Shown here one piece after another: positions 1 to 7,056 of a stretch of DNA of 8,760 nucleotides. Position numbers and translations under genes: made by a program. A model generated the notes under the pieces. That model was not told the DNA's origin. It was given only the letters and a program-made list of their open reading frames with translations, and searched no databases. The stretch is from Bacteroidota bacterium (lineage in GTDB: Bacteria > Bacteroidota > Bacteroidia > Bacteroidales > Bacteroidaceae), in contig JAEZKJ010000032.1 in NCBI GenBank assembly GCA_023415545.1, forward strand, positions 1-8,760, written 5' to 3'. The first letter of the stretch is position 1, and each line of letters starts with the position of its first letter.

Positions 1-1
1 T

Positions 2-9
2 GATATTTG
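2..9 (+). promoter_or_regulatory. Possible Bacteroidetes -7 element upstream of the GH51 gene
   Basis: GATATTTG matches 7 of 8 positions of the Bacteroidetes -7 consensus TAnnTTTG and would give a leader of about 55 nt. The matching -33 TTTG would lie outside the window, so the call cannot be tested here. The rest of the 70-bp leader is AT-rich, with an 8-bp direct repeat GCACATAA at 12-19 and 27-34 of unknown meaning. No Shine-Dalgarno sequence precedes the ATG at 71. Confidence 0.25.
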
Positions 10-70
10 TAGCACATAATAATATGGCACATAAAATCTATTTAAATAAAACCATAAATATTTATTATAC

Positions 71-2041
71 ATGAAATTACACAAAGCATTAATGACTGCC
101 CTAGTCATATCGGCAAGTATGGTGCTAAATGCACAGAATGCACACCAAATGGTAGTGCAAACAAATAAGATTGGATCAGAAATTCAACCTACAATGTATG
201 GTCTCTTTTTTGAAGATATCAACTATGGAGCTGATGGTGGTCTATATGCAGAAATGATTAAAAACCGCTCATTTGAATTTCCACAGAACTTTATGGCATG
301 GAGTACATTCGGCAATGTAAAATTGATGAATGATGGACCATTCGAACGTAATCCTCATTATGTTCGTTTAGAAAATCCGGGACATGCACACAAACGTACC
401 GGTATTGAAAACGAAGGTTTTTTTGGACTGGGAGTTAAACAAAATGCAGAATATCGATTCTCAGTATGGGCACGAGGTGAAAACCAAAAAATATTAGTTG
501 AAATCATTGACAATAGTTCAATGGGTGAAAGCCAGCTCTTGGTCGGAAGTGAGTTGGACATTAACTCAAAGGAGTGGAAACAATACGAATTGGTATTGAA
601 AGTACCGGTAACAGAAGCAAAGGCTCACCTTCGAATTTTCCTTGCATCTCCTGGACCCGTGGATTTGGAACATATTTCTTTGTTTCCTGTTGACACATGG
701 AAAGGACGTAAAAACGGATTACGTAAAGATTTGGTTGAAGCACTTCGTGATATCAAACCCGGAGTATTTCGTTTTCCCGGTGGATGTATAGTTGAAGGTA
801 CTGACCTTGAAACTCGTTATGATTGGAAAAATACAGTCGGTCCGGTTGAAAATCGTCCATTAAACGAAAATCGTTGGCATTATACTTTTCCACATCGTTT
901 CTTCCCTGATTATTTCCAAACTTATGGTTTAGGTTTCTATGAATTCTTCCTTTTGTCCGAAGATATAGGTGCAGAACCTCTTCCAGTATTGAGTTGTGGA
1001 TTGGCTTGTCAGTTTCAAAATGAAAACCAAGATGCTCACGTTAAAGTTTGCGATTTAGATAGTTACATACAAGATGCTCTCGACTTGATAGAGTTTGCTA
1101 ATGGTGATGTTAACACAAAGTGGGGAAAATTACGTGCAGAGATGGGTCATCCGGAACCATTTAATTTAAAGTTCATTGCTATTGGTAACGAACAATGGGG
1201 TCCTGAATATCCAGAACATTTAAAACCATTTGTTGATGCTATTCGCAAATCTTACCCAAAAATGAATATTATTGGTAGCTCAGGTCCTAATTCTGAAGGA
1301 GAACAATTTGAATACTTATGGCCGGAAATGACAAAATTGAAAGTTGATTTGGTTGATGAACATTTTTATCGTCCTGAAAAATGGTTCTTGGCTGAAGGCA
1401 TGAGATATGATAAATATAATCGTAAAGGTCCAAAAGTTTTTGCCGGTGAATATGCTTGTCATGGAGAAGGAAAGAAGTGGAACCACTTTAATGCTGCTTT
1501 ACTAGAAGCTGCTTTTATGACAAACATTGAACGTAATGCTGATATTGTTCAAATGGCTACATATGCTCCACTATTTGCTCATGTTGAAGGTTGGCAATGG
1601 CGTCCGGATATGATTTGGTTCGATAATTTAAACTCTGTTCGAACTTGCAGCTACTATGTACAACAATTGTATTCACATAACAAGGGTACTAATGTGATTC
1701 CTTTAACTATGAACAAGATACCTGTAGCCGGTCAGGAAGGTCAAGATGGTCTATTTGCTAGTGCTGTTTGGGATAAAAATTCTAAAGAATATATTGTTAA
1801 GGTTATCAATACTTCAGATAAAGTTCAATCTATAACTTTAAACTTTGAAGGACTAAAGAAGAACAAGTTGACAGATGGTAAATGTATCACATTCCATTCA
1901 GATAATTTGGATGCTGATAACACTGTTGATAATCCAAACGTAGTTCTTCCTAAAGAGAGTGATGTAAATATAAAAGGAAATGTATTAAATTGTGAATTGG
2001 GTGCAAAGAGCTTTGCTATCTATAAATTTACTAAGAAATAG
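71..2041 (+). CDS. Secreted GH51 alpha-L-arabinofuranosidase
   Basis: Predicted retaining glycosidase that removes terminal alpha-L-arabinofuranosyl residues from arabinan, arabinoxylan or arabinogalactan oligosaccharides. The protein is 656 aa. It opens with a signal peptide (K-rich start, hydrophobic core about residues 6-19, likely cleavage after the Ala at 21), so it should act in the periplasm or at the cell surface. There is no Cys at the cleavage site, so it is not an obvious lipoprotein. Family motifs: GLFFEDINYGADGG (44-57); a beta-rich carbohydrate-binding-like insert at about 75-207; FRFPGGC (233-239); the acid/base Glu374 in IGNEQWGPEY; and the nucleophile Glu460 in VFAGEYACH. A beta-sandwich C-terminal domain follows to the end. 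The length fits the long (about 650 aa) Bacteroides/plant-type GH51 rather than the roughly 500 aa cytoplasmic type. Both catalytic Glu are intact. No susC/susD or regulator is visible nearby, so membership of a polysaccharide utilisation locus cannot be judged. The exact substrate is inference. Confidence 0.95.
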   Translation: MKLHKALMTALVISASMVLNAQNAHQMVVQTNKIGSEIQPTMYGLFFEDINYGADGGLYAEMIKNRSFEFPQNFMAWSTFGNVKLMNDGPFERNPHYVRLENPGHAHKRTGIENEGFFGLGVKQNAEYRFSVWARGENQKILVEIIDNSSMGESQLLVGSELDINSKEWKQYELVLKVPVTEAKAHLRIFLASPGPVDLEHISLFPVDTWKGRKNGLRKDLVEALRDIKPGVFRFPGGCIVEGTDLETRYDWKNTVGPVENRPLNENRWHYTFPHRFFPDYFQTYGLGFYEFFLLSEDIGAEPLPVLSCGLACQFQNENQDAHVKVCDLDSYIQDALDLIEFANGDVNTKWGKLRAEMGHPEPFNLKFIAIGNEQWGPEYPEHLKPFVDAIRKSYPKMNIIGSSGPNSEGEQFEYLWPEMTKLKVDLVDEHFYRPEKWFLAEGMRYDKYNRKGPKVFAGEYACHGEGKKWNHFNAALLEAAFMTNIERNADIVQMATYAPLFAHVEGWQWRPDMIWFDNLNSVRTCSYYVQQLYSHNKGTNVIPLTMNKIPVAGQEGQDGLFASAVWDKNSKEYIVKVINTSDKVQSITLNFEGLKKNKLTDGKCITFHSDNLDADNTVDNPNVVLPKESDVNIKGNVLNCELGAKSFAIYKFTKK

Positions 2042-2075
2042 AATGATGGTGATTCAATAATCATTTTATTAAGGG

Positions 2076-2111
2076 AAAATCTGTTAGAGCACGCTATAAC
2101 AGATTTTTTTT
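2076..2111 (+). terminator. Intrinsic terminator after the GH51 gene
   Basis: A perfect 11-bp stem (AAAATCTGTTA at 2076-2086 with TAACAGATTTT at 2097-2107) encloses a 10-nt loop and ends in a run of eight T (2104-2111). It begins 34 nt after the stop codon. A weaker hairpin (AATGAT 2042-2047 with ATCATT 2060-2065) precedes it. The T-run follows the stem on the plus strand, so it terminates the arabinofuranosidase transcript. The A-run on the left arm could give weaker termination on the other strand. Confidence 0.85.
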
Positions 2112-2143
2112 GTTTTAATAGTTTGCGATATATTATCAGTAAT

Positions 2144-2180
2144 AAAAAAGGCCGAATTAATAATATGATTCGACCTTTTT
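2144..2180 (-). terminator. Intrinsic terminator of the serC-serA-DUF1015 operon
   Basis: The arms 2145-2156 and 2169-2180 form a 12-bp stem with a 12-nt loop, starting 31 nt beyond the DUF1015 stop codon. At one position (2152/2173) the plus-strand RNA would have a C-A mismatch, while the minus-strand RNA has a G-U wobble. The minus-strand read also ends in a T-run (2149-2144). Both points assign the hairpin to the minus-strand operon. It lies only about 32 bp from the terminator of the convergent GH51 gene. Confidence 0.8.
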
Positions 2181-2211
2181 CTTTAATAATTAATATTATA
2201 ATTAATCTTTA

Positions 2212-3459
2212 TCAATCAAGTTTGTGGATTACGATACCGGAACGTAGTTTAGGCTCAAACCATGTGGTCTTTGGTGGCATGATATTTCCAGTATCTGCTA
2301 TATCCATAAGTTGTTTCATTGAAACAGGATATAAAGCTAAGGCAACTTTCATCTCACCTGAGTCTACTCGTTTTTTTAGCTCTCCTAAACCTCGAATACC
2401 TCCTACAAAATCTATTCTTTTATCTGAACGAAGATCTTTTATTCCTAAAATCTTGTCAAGTATAAGATTCGAAGAGATTGTTACATCAAGAACACCAATA
2501 GGATCATTATCGTCATAAGTTCCCTCTTTAGCTGTAAGGCTATACCATTTTTCACCAAGATAGAGTGAAAAATTATGTAAAGATGTAGGTTTATATTTAT
2601 CTTCACCTTTCTCCTCAACGTCAAAATCTTCTTTAAGCTTACTGATGAACTCTTCGCTTGAAAGGCCATTCAAATCTTTAATAACTCGATTATAATCGAT
2701 TATTGTAAGTTGATTAGCAGGGAAACATACTGCCATGAAGTAGTTATACTCTTCGTCACCTTTGTGATTTGGATTTTGTTGTGCCTTTTCTGCTCCAACA
2801 AGTGCTGCTGCAGCCGAGCGATGATGACCATCAGCAATATATAGAGAAGGCATCTCTTTAAAAGCTGCAGTTATTGTTGCAATATCAGCATCATTGTCGA
2901 TAATCCAAAATGTATGTCCAAAGCCATCACCCGGTGCAATAAAATTATATTCAGGATCCTTTAGGATATATTTAGCAACAATTTCGTCAAGAACTTTATT
3001 ATCAGGATAAGCAAAGAATACAGGCTCAATGTTAGCATTGTTCACTCTAACATGTTTCATCCTATCCTCCTCCTTATCACGACGAGTAAGTTCATGCTTT
3101 TTAATTACGCCATTCAAATAGTCGGGAACATATGCGCCTACAACAAGACCATATTGAGTTTTACCATTCATTGTCTGTGCATATATGTAATAGCACTCCT
3201 TTGAGTCCTGAACTAACCAACCCTTATCCTGGAACATTTGAAAGTTTTCAGCAGCCTTTGTATAAACTGCAGGATCGTGTTCATCTGTCCCTATAGGAAA
3301 GTCGATTTCAGGTTTTATAATATGATAAAGTGACTTCTCATTATCCCCGGCCTCTTCCCTAGCCTCTTGTGAATTTAACACATCGTATGGACGTGATTGA
3401 ACAAACTCAACAAGATCTTTAGGTGGTCGGATTCCTTTGAATGGTTTTATCGTTGCCAT
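2212..3459 (-). CDS. DUF1015 family protein, third gene of the serine operon
   Basis: This 415-aa protein is predicted to be cytosolic, with no signal peptide or membrane segment. It has the hallmarks of DUF1015: an N-terminal IKPFKGIRP start and RPYDVL (23-28); EPVFFAYPD (145-153); the signature ADGHHRSAAA (209-218); IDYNRVI (254-260); and a conserved C-terminal block MPPKTTWFEPKLRSG (394-408). No biochemical function is firmly known to me. The DGHHR motif resembles box II of the ParB/sulfiredoxin fold, which also includes free-serine kinases such as archaeal SerK and staphylococcal SbnI. The gene starts 6 nt after serA ends and is followed by a terminator, so it is the last gene of a serC-serA-DUF1015 operon. 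A role in serine or O-phosphoserine metabolism is therefore a reasonable inference, but unproven. The ATG at 3459 gives a start typical of the family. The gene is intact and of normal length. Confidence 0.9.
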   Translation of the reverse strand: MATIKPFKGIRPPKDLVEFVQSRPYDVLNSQEAREEAGDNEKSLYHIIKPEIDFPIGTDEHDPAVYTKAAENFQMFQDKGWLVQDSKECYYIYAQTMNGKTQYGLVVGAYVPDYLNGVIKKHELTRRDKEEDRMKHVRVNNANIEPVFFAYPDNKVLDEIVAKYILKDPEYNFIAPGDGFGHTFWIIDNDADIATITAAFKEMPSLYIADGHHRSAAAALVGAEKAQQNPNHKGDEEYNYFMAVCFPANQLTIIDYNRVIKDLNGLSSEEFISKLKEDFDVEEKGEDKYKPTSLHNFSLYLGEKWYSLTAKEGTYDDNDPIGVLDVTISSNLILDKILGIKDLRSDKRIDFVGGIRGLGELKKRVDSGEMKVALALYPVSMKQLMDIADTGNIMPPKTTWFEPKLRSGIVIHKLD

Positions 3460-3465
3460 AATATT

Positions 3466-4386
3466 TTATTTATTTACTCTAAATTTTTCGCATCCCTCTT
3501 TGAAGAAACCTACTATCTGTTTAGCTGCTGCAATTCCTGCATTTATATTTGCTTCGGCTGTTTGAGCTCCCATCTTTTTTGGTGTAGAGAAATATCTACC
3601 TTCACATTTAGCCATGAAGGCTGCGTTTGCAGCAGGCATAATGTCAGTAACATACTTAAGATCTGTACGCTCCTCCATTAGTTCGATAAGTTCAGTTTCA
3701 TTGATAACCTCTTTACGAGCAGTGTTAACAATTAAACCACCTTTCTTCATCTTGTTCACTAATTCACGGTTGATAGAGTTTTTAGTCTCAGCAGTAGCAG
3801 GAATATGAAGAGATACAATGTCACAAGTAGAGTAAAGTTCTTCAGCTGAATCAACAGCTTTTACTCCATCTTTTTCAATCACCTCTTTTGGACAGAATGC
3901 ATCGAATGCATATATCTCCATTCCAAATCCTTTAGCTATACGTGCAACATTACGTCCCACATTACCATAAGCATGTATACCAAGTTTTTTACCCATCAAC
4001 TCACTTCCTGATGTACCATTATAGAAGTTGCGAAGAGCCATTACCATAAGTCCTAAAGCAAGTTCGGCAACTGCATTTGCATTTTGACCAGGGGTATTCA
4101 TCACACAAACATTGTGTGCTGTTGCTGCCTCAAGATCTACATTGTCATAACCTGCACCGGCACGAACAACAATTTTCAAATCTTTTGCTGCATCCAATAC
4201 CTCTGCATCGATAATATCACTACGTATAATTATTGCATTTGCATCTTTTACTGCATCAAGAAGTTGACTCTTCTCTGTATATTTTTCTAAAAGTGCCAAT
4301 TCGAAACCGGCACTTTCTATCTCTTTACGGATACCATCTACTGCTATTTTAGCAAATGGTTTATCTGTAGCTATAAGAACTTTCAT
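3466..4386 (-). CDS. serA: Short (no ACT domain) D-3-phosphoglycerate dehydrogenase
   Basis: Predicted NAD-dependent oxidation of 3-phosphoglycerate to 3-phosphohydroxypyruvate, the first step of serine synthesis, in the cytosol. The 306 aa cover only the catalytic and nucleotide-binding domains of the D-2-hydroxyacid dehydrogenase family. The ASB and ACT regulatory domains of E. coli SerA are absent, so classical serine feedback is not expected. Visible motifs: VVRAGAGYDNVD (73-84); the Rossmann loop HAYGNVG (138-144), where the first Gly of GxGxxG is Ala; Asp162 at the end of the second strand, fitting NAD; and catalytic Arg224 in NTARKE. The usual TPH of the catalytic His reads TPK (Lys270), and the usual catalytic Glu has no clear counterpart after Asp248. 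These features match the short Lys-type (type III) enzymes rather than the His-type. It follows serC by 17 nt and precedes DUF1015 by 6 nt. Operon position supports PGDH over other 2-hydroxyacid dehydrogenases. Confidence 0.92.
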   Translation of the reverse strand: MKVLIATDKPFAKIAVDGIRKEIESAGFELALLEKYTEKSQLLDAVKDANAIIIRSDIIDAEVLDAAKDLKIVVRAGAGYDNVDLEAATAHNVCVMNTPGQNANAVAELALGLMVMALRNFYNGTSGSELMGKKLGIHAYGNVGRNVARIAKGFGMEIYAFDAFCPKEVIEKDGVKAVDSAEELYSTCDIVSLHIPATAETKNSINRELVNKMKKGGLIVNTARKEVINETELIELMEERTDLKYVTDIMPAANAAFMAKCEGRYFSTPKKMGAQTAEANINAGIAAAKQIVGFFKEGCEKFRVNK

Positions 4387-4403
4387 AATTATAGAATACG
4401 ATT

Positions 4404-5474
4404 TTAATGTAACTTTTCAAACTCTTGCATACAATCTATAAGTGCTTGTACACTCTCTTTAGGAAGCGCGTTATAGCAAGATGCGCGGAATCCACCTACT
4501 GAACGATGGCCTTTGATTCCTACCATTCCTCTTTCAGTAGCGAACTTCATGAAATCAGATTCCAACTCCTTATACTCATCACTCATTACAAAACAGATAT
4601 TCATGTACGATCTATCTTCCTTGTTTGTAACAGTACCTTTGAACATCTTGTTTCTATCAATCTCAGCATATAGCATGTCAGCTTTTTCTTTAGCTCTTTG
4701 TGCCATAACCTCTACTCCACCTTCTGCTTTTATCCAACGAAGTGTTTGAAGTGCAGCGTAGATAGGTACTACCGGAGGTGTATTGAACATAGAACCATTA
4801 TCAATATGTGTTTGATAATTTAACATTGTAGGAATGTATCTTGATACTTTACCAAGTGCATCATTCTTTACAATAACGAAAGTTAAACCTGCTGGAGCAA
4901 GATTTTTTTGTGCACCACCATAGATGCAGATATATTTTGAAATATCTATTGGACGTGAGAATATGTCGGATGACATATCAGCTATCATAGGAATTGGAGA
5001 TTCAAGATCGGAATGAAGTTCTGTTCCATAGATAGTATTGTTTGTGGTAATGTGGAAATAGTCAGCATCAGCAGGAATTACATAATCTTTAGGTATATAT
5101 GTATAATTAGCTTCTGCAGAAGATGCAACCTCAACTACTTCACCAAATCCTTTAGCCTCTTTCATTGCTTTCTTTGCCCAAACACCGGTATTTAGATAAG
5201 CAGCTTTCTTTTCAAGGAAATTGAATGGAACCATACAAAACTCCAAACTTGCCCCACCACCAAGGAAAAGTACCGAATACCCTTCTGGAATATTAAGAAG
5301 TTCCTTAAACAAAGCTACTGCTTCGTCAACTACAGGCTGAAAATCTTTAGCGCGGTGACTTATCTCCATCAAAGAAAGACCAGAACCATTGAAATCAAGA
5401 ATTGCATCAGCTGTTTTTTCGATCACTTCGCGAGGCAATACTGAAGGTCCCGCATTGAAATTATGCTTTTTCAT
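4404..5474 (-). CDS. serC: Phosphoserine aminotransferase
   Basis: PLP-dependent transfer of an amino group from glutamate to 3-phosphohydroxypyruvate, giving O-phospho-L-serine; it may also serve the equivalent step of PLP synthesis. The protein is 356 aa, the usual length. Motifs: FNAGPSVLP (6-14); SLMEISHRAKDF (34-45) with the substrate-binding His40-Arg41; LGGGASLEF (71-79); LNTGVW (94-99), whose Trp stacks on the cofactor; ADMSSD (165-170) with the PLP-nitrogen Asp; Schiff-base Lys190 in YGGAQKNL; and GHRSVGGFRAS (322-332). The reading frame is open for 26 codons further upstream, to an ATG at 5552. I take the ATG at 5474 because the protein there begins MKKHNFNAGP, as in the family, and the upstream codons overlap the promoter. 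First gene of the serC-serA-DUF1015 operon. Confidence 0.96.
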   Translation of the reverse strand: MKKHNFNAGPSVLPREVIEKTADAILDFNGSGLSLMEISHRAKDFQPVVDEAVALFKELLNIPEGYSVLFLGGGASLEFCMVPFNFLEKKAAYLNTGVWAKKAMKEAKGFGEVVEVASSAEANYTYIPKDYVIPADADYFHITTNNTIYGTELHSDLESPIPMIADMSSDIFSRPIDISKYICIYGGAQKNLAPAGLTFVIVKNDALGKVSRYIPTMLNYQTHIDNGSMFNTPPVVPIYAALQTLRWIKAEGGVEVMAQRAKEKADMLYAEIDRNKMFKGTVTNKEDRSYMNICFVMSDEYKELESDFMKFATERGMVGIKGHRSVGGFRASCYNALPKESVQALIDCMQEFEKLH

Positions 5475-5521
5475 TTGAAGTTTGTTTTGATTAAACAATT
5501 TTATATAATAATATTTTGGGA

Positions 5522-5553
5522 CAAATTTATATATAATTTTTAGTACAAACAAA
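5522..5553 (-). promoter_or_regulatory. Bacteroidetes-type promoter of the serC operon
   Basis: On the minus strand a -33 TTTG (5553-5550) is followed after 20 bp by TAAATTTG (5529-5522), an exact match to the -7 consensus TAnnTTTG. Transcription would start near 5515, giving a leader of about 40 nt before the serC ATG at 5474. No Shine-Dalgarno sequence is seen in the AT-rich leader. The -33 sits in a run of three overlapping TTTG units, so the exact register is uncertain. This placement also rules out the longer serC reading frame. Confidence 0.7.
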
Positions 5554-5650
5554 CAAAAAATAATAAAATAATAGTCTTAATATACTCTCTGCTTTCAAAA
5601 CATTATTATTATCTGCTTGTTAGGTTACAATTTGATATTGATAATCTATG
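5554..5650. other. Intergenic region between the helicase stop and the serC promoter
   Basis: About 97 bp of AT-rich DNA holding no ORF of note. I found no convincing hairpin with a T-run for the helicase transcript. ATTATC/GATAAT (about 5640-5645 and 5606-5611) can pair only across a long loop. Helicase transcripts could therefore read through into the serC operon, or end by Rho. Confidence 0.4.
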
Positions 5651-6982
5651 TTATTTGGCTTCCTCTATCAATATCTTCTGTCCTTTTATCTTTTCATTTT
5701 TTATTAGTGTTAAAGCCTGTTTTGCCTTTTTTCTTGATATAGCTGCAAAAGCGTAATGATCTTTTACATCTACCTTACCAATATCTTCTTTTGTTAGGTT
5801 ACCTTTTTTAAATAAGAATCCTACAATATCAACCTTATTTATTTTATCTTTTTTACCTTTTCCTATGTATAAAGTGACAAATTTTGGTATGCCGGGTTTT
5901 GGTAATACTTCAGGAATGATGAACTCAGGAATATCGCTATCGATGAAATCAGGCATTGTCTCTTCAGGACCAACAATTATATATGAATTTCCATCGGATT
6001 GCCATCTTGCAGTTCTACCATTTCGATGTGTAAAACCTTCGACAGTGGTTGGAAAATGGTAGTGTATAACATTTTCTATTTCTGGAATATCAAGTCCTCT
6101 TGCTGCCAAATCGGTGGATACTAGTATGTGTGAACTGGCATTTCTGAATTTATAAAGGGATTTTTCTCTAAAATCTTGTTCCATACCTCCGTGGAAAATA
6201 CTTGTAATAAGTTTCTTTGACTTCAAGAAACTATTTACTCTTTCCACACTTTCTCGATGGTTACAGAATACTACAGTCTGCTTGTCACCCACTGTGCATA
6301 GCAATTTGTATAGTGTCTCTAGTTTATCTTTCTCTGGAGAGTTGACTCTGAAAAGATTTAATCTATCGGACACTTCCTCGTTTTTGTCTAAATAGTTAAG
6401 AGTAATTGCACGATTCAGTCCGGTAAATTCAGGTATATCTTCAGCTTCAGTTGCAGAAGTAAGTACTCTCTTCTTAAGATTTGGCAGATTATTTAAAATC
6501 TCCTTCATCTCATCGTGAAAACCAAATTCCAATGATTTGTCAAACTCATCGATAATAAGTGTATCAACACTTTCAGTATTGATATTTCCTTTATTGATAT
6601 GATCAAGTACTCTACCAGGTGTGCCAATTATAACAGATGGTTTAACACTCTTTATTGTCTTGTGCTCTTCCATAGTAGGACGACCACCATAACAGCAAAC
6701 AGATGTAAAAGAGGAATTAATATCTTTGAAGACATTATTAATCTGCATAGCCAGCTCACGAGAAGGTGCAAGAATTATAGCTTGAATATTTTCTGAATCA
6801 TTTTTCAGAGATAAAATCAGTGGTAAAAGAAATGCTATTGTCTTTCCTGAGCCTGTTGGTGAGAGAAGAATAATATCCTTTCTATCATTAAAAGCTTTAA
6901 GGGATGACTTTTGCATTTCAGTCAGCTCTTCTATACCTAGTTTTTGTAATGCTGATACTATATTTTTATCTTTTATATCCAT
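5651..6982 (-). CDS. DEAD-box ATP-dependent RNA helicase, DbpA-like
   Basis: Predicted cytosolic ATP-dependent RNA remodelling enzyme; the C-terminal domain suggests a role in 23S rRNA/large-subunit assembly, as for DbpA, although the target here is inferred. With the chosen start the protein is 443 aa. Motifs: Q-motif Gln24 (LGIEELTEMQ); Walker A SPTGSGKT (41-48); Ia APSRELA (72-78); TPGR (121-124); motif II as DEFD (145-148) instead of DEAD; SAT (176-178); VVFCN (237-241); STDLAARGLDIP (289-300); and HRNGRTAR (319-326). Residues about 367-440 match the DbpA RNA-binding fold (FVTLYIGKGKKDKINKVDIVG onward). The frame is open to ATGs at 7000 and 7057. I prefer 6982 because an exact -7 promoter element lies at 7014-7021, which puts transcription start near 7007, and because the protein then begins just before the Q-motif helix. 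Divergent from hcp. Confidence 0.9.
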   Translation of the reverse strand: MDIKDKNIVSALQKLGIEELTEMQKSSLKAFNDRKDIILLSPTGSGKTIAFLLPLILSLKNDSENIQAIILAPSRELAMQINNVFKDINSSFTSVCCYGGRPTMEEHKTIKSVKPSVIIGTPGRVLDHINKGNINTESVDTLIIDEFDKSLEFGFHDEMKEILNNLPNLKKRVLTSATEAEDIPEFTGLNRAITLNYLDKNEEVSDRLNLFRVNSPEKDKLETLYKLLCTVGDKQTVVFCNHRESVERVNSFLKSKKLITSIFHGGMEQDFREKSLYKFRNASSHILVSTDLAARGLDIPEIENVIHYHFPTTVEGFTHRNGRTARWQSDGNSYIIVGPEETMPDFIDSDIPEFIIPEVLPKPGIPKFVTLYIGKGKKDKINKVDIVGFLFKKGNLTKEDIGKVDVKDHYAFAAISRKKAKQALTLIKNEKIKGQKILIEEAK

Positions 6983-7013
6983 ATCTGTTATGTTACCCAT
7001 GAAATTATATATG

Positions 7014-7021
7014 CAAATATA
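7014..7021 (-). promoter_or_regulatory. -7 element of the helicase promoter
   Basis: The minus strand reads TATATTTG, an exact TAnnTTTG match, 31 bp before the chosen helicase ATG at 6982. No TTTG stands at the expected -33 distance (about 7040-7046), so the promoter may be weak or need help. The nearest TTTG on this strand (7058-7055) is 33 bp away, too far. The element argues against the helicase start at 7057, which lies upstream of it. Confidence 0.5.
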
Positions 7022-7056
7022 GGTAATTATATTTATCTCTTTATTTAATAATTTCA

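Noticed and set aside
12..34. Direct repeat GCACATAA (12-19 and 27-34) as an operator or insertion footprint
   Set aside because: Only 8 bp in AT-rich DNA at the window edge, with no dyad symmetry or further copies seen. It could easily be chance.
2181..2211. AT-rich near-palindrome (TTAATAATTAATATTATAATTAAT region)
   Set aside because: The arms are made of A and T only and are not perfectly complementary; the low complexity explains the apparent symmetry.
2123..2518. Plus-strand open frame of 131 codons
   Set aside because: It covers the minus-strand terminator and runs antisense through the end of the DUF1015 gene, which has clear family motifs. The translated product shows no recognisable domain.
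5475..5552. 26-codon N-terminal extension of serC
   Set aside because: The extension overlaps the predicted promoter and its transcription start, has AT-driven composition (K, Y, I, F, N), and is not found in SerC proteins, which begin close to the FNAGP motif.
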